Origin: an uncultured Muribaculaceae bacterium
GTDB lineage: Bacteria > Bacteroidota > Bacteroidia > Bacteroidales > Muribaculaceae
DNA length: 5,823 nucleotides
Reading direction: 5' to 3'
Assembly: GCA_947178235.1 (NCBI GenBank)
Contig: CAMWXQ010000083.1
Span: 1 to 5,823 of the forward strand
Under the pieces are notes generated by a model. That model was not told the DNA's origin. It did not search any database and saw nothing but the letters and a program-made list of their open reading frames with translations. Below are positions 1 through 5,299 of the stretch, piece by piece. Position numbers and translations under genes: made by a program. The stretch's first letter is position 1. Every line of letters begins with the position of its first letter.

Positions 1-794
1 TTGGCGATGATCGAGCATACGGTCATTGCCTTGTGGCCCATGAGGCGGCCGAGGCCTTGGAGAGGTGCGGATTCCATCTCGTAGTTGGTGACCTTGCGTC
101 CGTCGTAGCGGAAGTGCTCGATGTGGTGGTTGAGGTCGGGGTTGGCGAGGGGGAGGCGGAGCTGGCGGCCCTGGGGTCCGTAGAATCCGACGGCAGAGAT
201 GGTGACGCCGCGCACCATGTCGTCGCGGCCGATGAGGTCCACGAGCTCGGGGTCGGCATCGACTACATAGGGTTTGGCCCAGAGGGGATTCCAGCCAACG
301 CTCTCGCAGAAGGCCTTCTCGAATCCGAGGTCGGCGACCTCGTTGCGTCCCGCGTAGTAGTTGAGTACGCCGTCGAAGCCGATGGACTTCTGTGCAATCA
401 CGGGGGTGCCGAGTTTCAGCTCGGGTTGGAGTGCCCCGGAGGTGCCGATGCGCACGAGGGTGAGTGTGCGGTGGCGGTCGCGAACCTCGCGGGTCTCGAA
501 GTCGATGTTGGCGAGGGCGTCGAGCTCGTTGATGACAATGTCGATGTTGTCGGGACCTATGCCGTGGCTGAGGCACATGATCGGCTTACCCTGGAATGTA
601 CCGCCGATGGTGTGGAATTCGCGCGACTTGACCTCGAAGTCGGTGGTGTCGAAGAATGAGGCCACCATGTCGACGCGGCCTGGGTCACCGACGAGGATGA
701 TGCGGTCGGTGAGCTGATCGGGGCGGAGGTGGATGTGGAATACCGAGCCGTCGGGATTGATGATGAGCTCGGAGGGGGCGATGATCTGTTTCAT
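1..794 (-). CDS. Nucleoside phosphorylase, uridine phosphorylase-like (C-terminus cut by window edge)
   Basis: This is a cytoplasmic nucleoside-salvage enzyme of the PNP/UDP phosphorylase superfamily, which splits a (deoxy)ribonucleoside with phosphate into the free base and (deoxy)ribose-1-phosphate. From the ATG at 794 the frame stays open for 264 codons to the window edge; family members are near 290 residues, so about 25-30 C-terminal residues are missing. Visible motifs are GDPGR (36-40, phosphate-binding loop), RIGTSGALQ (115-123, phosphate and ribose), YGPQGR (205-210) and NYEMES (237-242, ribose-binding Met/Glu). Q208 and R210 match the Gln/Arg pair that reads uracil in uridine phosphorylases, so uridine is the favoured substrate (inference). 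It lies 40 bp after dprA. The leader is A/C-rich with no clear Shine-Dalgarno, and I see no obvious terminator or promoter in the gap, so it may be the last or a middle gene of that transcript. A purine-nucleoside preference cannot be fully excluded. Confidence 0.88.
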   Translation of the reverse strand, partial: MKQIIAPSELIINPDGSVFHIHLRPDQLTDRIILVGDPGRVDMVASFFDTTDFEVKSREFHTIGGTFQGKPIMCLSHGIGPDNIDIVINELDALANIDFETREVRDRHRTLTLVRIGTSGALQPELKLGTPVIAQKSIGFDGVLNYYAGRNEVADLGFEKAFCESVGWNPLWAKPYVVDADPELVDLIGRDDMVRGVTISAVGFYGPQGRQLRLPLANPDLNHHIEHFRYDGRKVTNYEMESAPLQGLGRLMGHKAMTVCSIIA

Positions 795-834
795 ATCAGT
801 CGGGTGCCTTTTGAGGGTTTGTATTTGTTTTGGG

Positions 835-1944
835 TCAAAGCAGTCGGTAGTTGGAGCCGGGGAGTGAGATGACCACGCGCCGCATTTCGAGGTCGACGAG
901 CGTGGACATGAGCCGGTGCACGGGGATGTCGAGCGTGGCGAGCATGTGGCTGAGCGTGGCTTCGCCAGTCTCGCGGATTACCTCGACGATGGATTCCTCC
1001 TCGGGTGAAAGGGTGGGGAAAAGTTCGGTCTGTGCGCCCTCCTGAGGCCGTTCGGGCCATCCCATCAGCCGCATGAGGTCTGTGGCCGAGGTGACGAGGG
1101 CTGCGCCGTTGTCGGCGATGAGCTTGTTGCATCCGCGCGAGTATCGGTCGCCGATGCGTCCGGGGAGGGCGAGAACCTCGCGCGAGTATGCGGCGGCGAG
1201 GCGCGCTGTGACCATGGCGCCGCCGCGGGTGTCGCTCTCGGCCACGAGCAGGGCGTCGGCGAGCCCCGCCACGATGCGGTTGCGGGCGAGGAAGTTTCCC
1301 TTGTGGGTGGCGTCGATCGAGCGGTAGTCGGTGAGGAGTGCGCCGCCGTCGCGGACCATCCGCACGGCGGTGTCGCGGTGCGATGCGGGGTAAATGGTGT
1401 TGAGGCCGTGGGCGAGGACGCCGACGGTCGGTATCCCCTCGGCGAGCGATCCCCTGTGTGCGGCGACGTCGATGCCATAGGCGAGGCCGCTGACGACTAC
1501 GAGCGGATCGGCCATGCGCTCGCGCAGGTCGCGTAGGAGTGATGTCACGAATGTAGTGCCGTAGGCCGTGGCGTGACGCGTACCCACGATGGAGAGTATG
1601 CGGGCGGCGTTGAGGTCGGTGTCCCCGATCATGTAGAGCATGAGCGGCGCATCGGGACATTCGAGCAGCCGCCGTGGGTAGTCGGGATCGGCAAAGTAGA
1701 GTGTGCGGATGCGGTTGGCGCGCACGAACTCTATCTCCCGCCGGGCTTCGGCGAGGGCGCGTGAGCGCACATCGTCGGCATATATGCGCCGCCGCAGGCC
1801 GAGGAGCGGGCGGAGTTCGACCTCGGACATCTCGAAGAAACGCTCCTCCGTACCCACGCAGTCCAGGATGAGGCGCGCGGCCTCGACCGTCAGCGAGCGG
1901 AGCGATGCGAAGGCTATCTTATATATAAGGTGGGAGTCGTTCAT
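835..1944 (-). CDS. dprA: DNA-processing protein DprA (Smf), complete
   Basis: DprA binds incoming single-stranded DNA in the cytoplasm and loads RecA onto it during natural transformation; many species without known competence also carry it. The 369-residue protein has the full family layout. A helical N-terminal HhH/SAM-like region covers roughly 1-75. The Rossmann-like DNA-binding domain follows, with SIVGTR (118-123), SGLAYGID (152-159) plus H163, a YP..HR segment (185-190), the signature KGNFLARNRIVAGLA (215-229), then GGAM.TA, ALPGR and GCNKLI further on. A C-terminal winged-helix domain covers about 312-369, starting LSPEEESIVE and ending SNYRLL. The start at 1944 gives a typical N-terminus and follows the thioesterase stop by 37 bp; no Shine-Dalgarno is visible, as is common in Bacteroidetes. 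No truncation or missing signature residue is seen. Its place behind acyl-CoA genes suggests co-transcription rather than a dedicated competence operon. Confidence 0.97.
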   Translation of the reverse strand: MNDSHLIYKIAFASLRSLTVEAARLILDCVGTEERFFEMSEVELRPLLGLRRRIYADDVRSRALAEARREIEFVRANRIRTLYFADPDYPRRLLECPDAPLMLYMIGDTDLNAARILSIVGTRHATAYGTTFVTSLLRDLRERMADPLVVVSGLAYGIDVAAHRGSLAEGIPTVGVLAHGLNTIYPASHRDTAVRMVRDGGALLTDYRSIDATHKGNFLARNRIVAGLADALLVAESDTRGGAMVTARLAAAYSREVLALPGRIGDRYSRGCNKLIADNGAALVTSATDLMRLMGWPERPQEGAQTELFPTLSPEEESIVEVIRETGEATLSHMLATLDIPVHRLMSTLVDLEMRRVVISLPGSNYRLL

Positions 1945-1981
1945 GGTTGAGGTGTCGGTGGGGAAATCTGTCGTGGGTGGT

Positions 1982-2380
1982 TCAGTCGATGCCGAGCATC
2001 TGTGCTACGGCGTCGCCACGCGAGAGGCGTCCGTCTTCGAGCACGACGACGGTGACGGTGGCGCGGGCGGCGATGGCGCCGTCGGATGCACGCCGTATCT
2101 CCTGGATGAAGAGGTATCGCGCCCCCTCGCGGCGAACATCGAGCGAGGCGAGGACGGTATCCCCCATGGTGAGCGAGTTGAGGTACTCGATCTCGATCTT
2201 GCGCACGACGGGGTCGATGCCGGCCTCGTGCATGGCGCGGAACGATGTTCCGCGCGCCTCGCAGAAGGCGTGGCGGGTGATTTCAAGATAGTGGAGATAG
2301 TTGGCATTGTTGACGATGCCCTGGGCGTCACATTCGTAGTCGCGGACGCCGAAGCGTATCTCGAAGAGGGTGGGGGTCAT
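1982..2380 (-). CDS. Hotdog-fold acyl-CoA thioesterase (4HBT/YbgC-like)
   Basis: This is a 132-residue single-domain hotdog thioesterase, a normal length for the 4-hydroxybenzoyl-CoA thioesterase/YbgC group, which hydrolyses acyl-CoA thioesters to acid plus CoA. The N-terminal signature is clear: VRDYECD (12-18), then QGIVNNANYLHYLE (20-33). D18 is at the position of the catalytic Asp, and the GIV/NYL..LE segment forms the start of the long hotdog helix. There is no signal peptide or membrane segment, so it should be cytoplasmic, probably oligomeric as in the family. The start ATG shares an ATGA with the stop of the acyl-CoA ligase (4-bp overlap), which both fixes the start and suggests translational coupling. 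The substrate cannot be read from sequence: short or medium acyl-CoA, an aromatic acyl-CoA, or 1,4-dihydroxy-2-naphthoyl-CoA of menaquinone synthesis are all possible for this fold. Clear family call, unknown specificity. Confidence 0.92.
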   Translation of the reverse strand: MTPTLFEIRFGVRDYECDAQGIVNNANYLHYLEITRHAFCEARGTSFRAMHEAGIDPVVRKIEIEYLNSLTMGDTVLASLDVRREGARYLFIQEIRRASDGAIAARATVTVVVLEDGRLSRGDAVAQMLGID

Positions 2381-4047
2381 GCGTTATAGAGGTAACGTTT
2401 GATTGAGCGTTTGGGGGTCTTCTCGAACTCGTTGGCGATGAGCTGTATCTTGTCGATGCGTTCGTATGGGGCGACGAGCTTGTTGAGCTCCGTGCGGGTC
2501 TTCTCCATGATTTCGGGGAGGTCGGCGTTCACGAGCTTGTCGCGGTCTACGGCGTCATAGTCGGGGTAGACGAGTGCCACGAGGCCATTGCCACGCTCGA
2601 CGACGAGGCTCTCGGCCACGTAGGGCATATTGTTGAGCTTGGCCTCGATCTCCTCGGGGTATATGTTCTGGCCGTTGGCCGAGAGGATCATGGTCTTGCT
2701 GCGGCCGCGGATGAAGATTGTATTGTCGTGGCTGATTGTGCCCATGTCGCCCGTGTGGAGCCATCCTTCGGCGTCGATGACTGCCTCGGTGGCCTCGGGG
2801 TTGCGGTAGTAGCCCTTCATGACGTTCATGCCGCGGACGCATATCTCGCCGGAGACCTTCGCGGGGTCGGGCGAGCCGTCGATCTTGGCCTCCATGATGC
2901 CGGGGAGCACGCGGCCCGATGAGCCGGGGATGAAACGCCGCCAGGGGGTATAGCTGATGAGCGGGCCGCACTCGGTCATGCCGTAGCCGACGGTGAAGGG
3001 GAATCCGATGCGGTGCAGGAACTGTTCGACCTCGGGGTTGAGGGGCGCGCCGCCGACGATGACCTCCTCGAACTCGCCGCCGAAGGCCGCGATGAGCTGC
3101 TGGCGTATCTTGCGGTAGAGGACCTTGTTGAGCCCGGGGAGGCGCATGATGTTGCGGACATACCCCTTTTCGAGCATGGGGCGGAGTTTGTTGCGGTATA
3201 TCTTTTCGAGGATGAGGGGGACGCAGATGATGAGGCTCGGTTTGACCTCGGCGAATGCTTTGAGCAGAAGCTTGGGGGTCGGGAGCTTGCCGAGCAGGGT
3301 GACGTGGGTGCCTACGGCGAGGGGGACGAGCATGTCGAAGGCGCATCCGTAGGCGTGTGCAAGGGGGAGGAACGACAGGCAGCGCGAGCCGCGGTAGTGC
3401 AGCCGCGACTCGATGCCGAAGACGACGTTGCCTTTGAGGTTGTTGTATGTGAGCATCACACCTTTGGAGAATCCCGTGGTGCCCGAGGTGTAGTTGATTT
3501 CGGCGATGTCGTTCTCGTCCACGTCGGGATACGAGACGTCGGCCGAGGTGAATCCGTGGGGATAGCTGCGGCGCATCCGGTCGGGGAGTCGTTCGAGACA
3601 CTTGGCCGCCTTGCCGTCGAGCGTGGCCGACTCGGCAAGGACGCGTCTGTGTTCGAGCGAGAATACGGCGCGGACATCGGGGATGCGTTCGAAGTCCATG
3701 TTCTCGAAGATGCTCTCTGAGACAAAGAGCAGTACGCTGCCCGAGTGATTGATGATATGCTGGGCATCCTGGACATTGAAGTCGTGCAGGACGGGGACTA
3801 TGACGGCTCCGTAGGTGACGGTGGCCATGTAGGTTTCCACCCACGCGATCGAGTTCTTACCCATGAGGGCCACCTTGTCCCCCTTCCGTACCCCGCAGGC
3901 CTTGAAGAGCATGTGGGTGGCGGCGATGCGGCGTGCCAGGTCGGCATAGGTCATCGTGGTCCCCGAGCCATAGTCGGTGAGGGCGGGGAGGGTCCAGTTC
4001 TGACGGAAACTTGAAGCGTATATTTGCAGGAGTTTATCTTTTGTCAT
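2377..4047 (-). CDS. AMP-forming acyl-CoA synthetase (long-chain fatty acid-CoA ligase type)
   Basis: A 556-residue adenylate-forming enzyme that activates a carboxylic acid with ATP to an acyl-AMP and then transfers it to CoA. All core motifs of the ANL superfamily are present: P-loop YTSGTTGFSKG (186-196), FLPLAHAYG (226-234), GGAPL (332-336), YGMTE (355-359), TGD (432-434), the hinge GRSKTMI (448-454) followed by NGQNIYPEEIE (458-468), and a C-terminal TPKRSIKR whose K550 is the expected catalytic lysine. The length and the PLAHAYG and NIYPEEIE motifs fit fatty acid-CoA ligases best, but chain length, or an aromatic substrate instead, cannot be settled. No transmembrane helix or signal peptide is apparent, so it is cytosolic or membrane-peripheral. 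The start at 4047 gives the usual short N-terminal helix before the TYADL segment (33-37). It is the first gene after a probable terminator and AT-rich promoter region, and is coupled by ATGA to a thioesterase that would reverse its net reaction. Confidence 0.94.
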   Translation of the reverse strand: MTKDKLLQIYASSFRQNWTLPALTDYGSGTTMTYADLARRIAATHMLFKACGVRKGDKVALMGKNSIAWVETYMATVTYGAVIVPVLHDFNVQDAQHIINHSGSVLLFVSESIFENMDFERIPDVRAVFSLEHRRVLAESATLDGKAAKCLERLPDRMRRSYPHGFTSADVSYPDVDENDIAEINYTSGTTGFSKGVMLTYNNLKGNVVFGIESRLHYRGSRCLSFLPLAHAYGCAFDMLVPLAVGTHVTLLGKLPTPKLLLKAFAEVKPSLIICVPLILEKIYRNKLRPMLEKGYVRNIMRLPGLNKVLYRKIRQQLIAAFGGEFEEVIVGGAPLNPEVEQFLHRIGFPFTVGYGMTECGPLISYTPWRRFIPGSSGRVLPGIMEAKIDGSPDPAKVSGEICVRGMNVMKGYYRNPEATEAVIDAEGWLHTGDMGTISHDNTIFIRGRSKTMILSANGQNIYPEEIEAKLNNMPYVAESLVVERGNGLVALVYPDYDAVDRDKLVNADLPEIMEKTRTELNKLVAPYERIDKIQLIANEFEKTPKRSIKRYLYNA

Positions 4048-4090
4048 AGTCGAATTGATGATGAGGGAGGGGATAAGGGACGTTCGGGTT

Positions 4091-4119
4091 ACACCTTATA
4101 TATAATATATACTTTCAAA
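4091..4119 (-). promoter_or_regulatory. Candidate promoter region of the ligase-thioesterase-dprA unit
   Basis: A nearly pure A/T stretch (about 4096-4112, alternating TATATA with TATAAT/TATTAT-like words) stands out from the GC-rich surroundings, 44-72 bp upstream of the ligase ATG and just after the probable serA terminator. On the minus strand a TTTG at 4119-4116 resembles the -33 element of Bacteroidetes housekeeping promoters, but no good TAnnTTTG -7 box lies at the usual spacing, so the exact elements and start site are uncertain. Position and composition are seen; promoter function is inferred. Confidence 0.4.
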
Positions 4120-4129
4120 CGCCTGCGGG

Positions 4130-4184
4130 GTGAAAATTGTTGAAAGGCTCCGGAGCGGGAGTGTGGTCCTGGCTCCGGAGCCTT
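4130..4184 (-). terminator. Probable intrinsic terminator downstream of serA
   Basis: A perfect 13-bp inverted repeat, AAGGCTCCGGAGC (4144-4156) and GCTCCGGAGCCTT (4172-4184), with a 15-nt loop, begins 25 nt after the serA stop. On the minus strand the stem is followed by TTCAACAATTTT, an interrupted T tract, whereas the plus-strand side has no T run. This fits a rho-independent terminator for serA acting on minus-strand transcripts. The broken T tract and long loop make it less than ideal. Confidence 0.68.
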
Positions 4185-4209
4185 GTGGATTCGGTCGGGG
4201 GGCGACGGC

Positions 4210-5133
4210 TTACTTCTTGTTGACGCGGAATCGGTCGGCGCCTGTGGTGAGGAAGTCGATGGCCTGGCGTGCGGCGGCGATGCCGGCGTTGATGTTGGCC
4301 TCGGCGGTCTGTGCGCCCATCTTCTTCGGGGTGAAGAATACGCGGTCGCCGAAGAGAGCCTTGATCTCATTGGCCATGGCGGGGGCTACGTCGGCGGCAT
4401 ATTTGAGGTCGGGACGCTCGGTGAGGGCCTGGATGAGCCCTTCCTCGTCGATGACCTCCTTGCGGGCGGTGTTGATGAGGAGGCCACCCTTGGGCATGAG
4501 GACGATGAGGTCACGGCCTATCGAGCCGCAGGTCTCGGGTGTGGCGGGGATGTGGATGGAGACAACGGAGTTCTCGCTGTACAGGCGCTCGACGGTGTCG
4601 ACGGGGGTGACGCCGGCATCCTCCATCACTGCGGCGGGGCAGTATGGGTCGAGGGCCGATACCTCCATCTCGAAGCCGCGGGCGATGCGGGCGACGTTGC
4701 GGCCGACCTGCCCGAAGGCCTGGATGCCGAGGCGTTTGCCGCGGAGCTCGGTGCCCGAGGTGCCGTTGTAGCAGTTGCGCTCCATCATGACGGCGAGGCC
4801 GAAGACGAGTTCGGCGACGGCGTTGGAGTTCTGCCCGGGGGTGTTCTGTACGCTGACCCCTGCGGCGGTGGCGGCTTCGAGGTCGATGTTGTCATACCCA
4901 GCGCCGGCGCGGACGACGATTTTGAGGTTTTTGCCTGCGGAGATGACCTCGGGATCGACTTTGTCCGAGCGGACGATGAGGGCGTCGGCGTCGGCCACTG
5001 CGGCGAGCAGGGCTGCCTTCTCGGTGTATTTTTCGAGCAGGGCCAGTTCGGCGCCGGCCTCCTCGACTACCTTGCGCATACCCTCGACGGCCACGGGGGC
5101 GAAGGGCTTCTCGGTTGCTATGAGGATTTTCAT
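4210..5133 (-). CDS. serA: D-3-phosphoglycerate dehydrogenase, short Bacteroidales type without ACT domain
   Basis: This is the first enzyme of the phosphorylated serine pathway: NAD-dependent oxidation of 3-phosphoglycerate to 3-phosphohydroxypyruvate in the cytoplasm. The 307-residue protein has the D-2-hydroxyacid dehydrogenase fold: an N-terminal substrate-binding part with RAGAGYDNID (75-84) and NTPGQNSNAVAEL (97-109), a Rossmann domain from about 100, INTARKEVID (220-229) with the catalytic Arg R224, and ADVAPAMANE then TPKKMGAQTAEAN (268-280). D162 at the end of the second Rossmann strand favours NAD over NADP. It ends without the ACT domain found in the roughly 410-residue E. coli SerA, so serine feedback of that kind is not expected. 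Unusual points are GIQAFGQVG (136-144), where the first Gly of GxGxxG is Ala, and TPKKMG, where the usual TPH histidine is Lys. From memory these occur in other Bacteroidales SerA proteins too. The adjacent serC supports the role. Confidence 0.93.
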   Translation of the reverse strand: MKILIATEKPFAPVAVEGMRKVVEEAGAELALLEKYTEKAALLAAVADADALIVRSDKVDPEVISAGKNLKIVVRAGAGYDNIDLEAATAAGVSVQNTPGQNSNAVAELVFGLAVMMERNCYNGTSGTELRGKRLGIQAFGQVGRNVARIARGFEMEVSALDPYCPAAVMEDAGVTPVDTVERLYSENSVVSIHIPATPETCGSIGRDLIVLMPKGGLLINTARKEVIDEEGLIQALTERPDLKYAADVAPAMANEIKALFGDRVFFTPKKMGAQTAEANINAGIAAARQAIDFLTTGADRFRVNKK

Positions 5134-5147
5134 TGGAGTTGATGTTT

Positions 5148-5166
5148 GGGGTTTAGGGGTTTAGGG
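5148..5166. repeat. Short G-rich tandem repeat (TTTAGGGG-like) in the serA leader
   Basis: The plus strand reads two head-to-tail TTTAGGG(G) units preceded by GGGG, giving three G runs (5148-5151, 5156-5159, 5164-5166). It lies 15-33 bp upstream of the serA ATG, so in the serA mRNA leader it would appear as C-rich CCCTAAACCCC. The last unit is also the outer edge of the large inverted repeat beside it. It is too short to call a functional repeat with assurance. Confidence 0.4.
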
Positions 5167-5264
5167 CCTTGCGGCCTGAGGTTTAAAGTTTAGTTGCGCT
5201 GCGCGCTTTGGAGATGCGGCACCTCGGGTTTAAACTTTAAACCAGAGGCCGCAGGACCCTAAAC
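5159..5264. repeat. Large imperfect inverted repeat (34-nt arms) between serC and serA
   Basis: Arms 5159-5192 and 5231-5264 are reverse complements at 30 of 34 positions, separated by 38 nt that include GCGCTGCGCGC. Each arm has the order GTTTAGGG, a GCGGCC-containing core, then GGTTTAAAGTTTA. Read through on either strand this would fold into a hairpin of roughly 100 nt filling most of the serC-serA gap. It has no T tract and no coding potential. It may be a REP/MITE-like extragenic palindrome or an RNA element affecting expression between the two genes; which one cannot be told from a single copy. Confidence 0.75.
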
Positions 5265-5272
5265 TTTAAACC
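5180..5272. repeat. Three copies of the word AAACTTTAAACC
   Basis: The 12-mer occurs on the plus strand at 5232-5243 and 5261-5272 and on the minus strand at 5191-5180. The two direct copies share a 13-mer, TAAACTTTAAACC, 29 bp apart. The middle copy sits inside a perfect palindrome, GGTTTAAA-C-TTTAAACC (5227-5243). The minus-strand copy can pair with either plus-strand copy, so alternative hairpins are possible; 5180-5193 with 5259-5272 pairs perfectly over 14 bp. Confidence 0.75.
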
Positions 5273-5297
5273 TTGAATTTTGCAAAGCAAAATTCAA
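5273..5297 (-). terminator. AT-rich perfect hairpin just after the serC stop (weak terminator or 3'-end element)
   Basis: TTGAATTTTGC (5273-5283) and GCAAAATTCAA (5287-5297) form a perfect 11-bp stem with a 3-nt loop, starting 2 nt after the serC stop codon on the minus strand. The stem is AT-rich except for its top two pairs, and no T run follows, so it is not a classical strong terminator. It may mark or protect the 3' end of serC mRNA, or be part of the neighbouring repeat cluster. The hairpin is seen directly; the function is a guess. Confidence 0.4.
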
Positions 5298-5299
5298 AA

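Noticed and set aside
33..659. A 208-codon plus-strand open frame opposite the nucleoside phosphorylase
   Set aside because: Antisense shadow of a gene with intact family motifs; composition is E/G/V/A/D-rich with no recognisable domain.
791..1660. A 289-codon minus-strand frame overlapping dprA
   Set aside because: Arg/His-rich out-of-frame translation of dprA, whose own frame carries all DprA signatures from start to stop.
3013..3720. A 235-codon plus-strand open frame inside the acyl-CoA ligase
   Set aside because: The ligase frame contains every expected motif across this region; the plus-strand product is another GC-rich shadow.
2555..3844. A 429-codon minus-strand frame overlapping the ligase in another phase
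   Set aside because: It is Arg/His/Pro-rich, lies wholly within the ligase gene, and has no domain signature; it is a frame-shifted read of the same strand.
4048..4209. Riboswitch or T-box ahead of the ligase
   Set aside because: The gap contains a simple terminator stem and an AT-rich stretch; I see no conserved aptamer core, and the leader after the AT island is too short.
4183..5142. A 319-codon open frame on the plus strand covering nearly all of serA
   Set aside because: It is antisense to a clear serA and its protein is a Gly/Val/Asp/Glu-rich low-information sequence, the normal by-product of GC-rich codons read backwards. No motif or plausible upstream signal.
5159..5272. CRISPR array or insertion sequence in the serC-serA gap
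   Set aside because: There are only two direct copies of a 13-mer, no regular spacers, no transposase and no target duplication visible; an extragenic palindrome or RNA hairpin explains it better.
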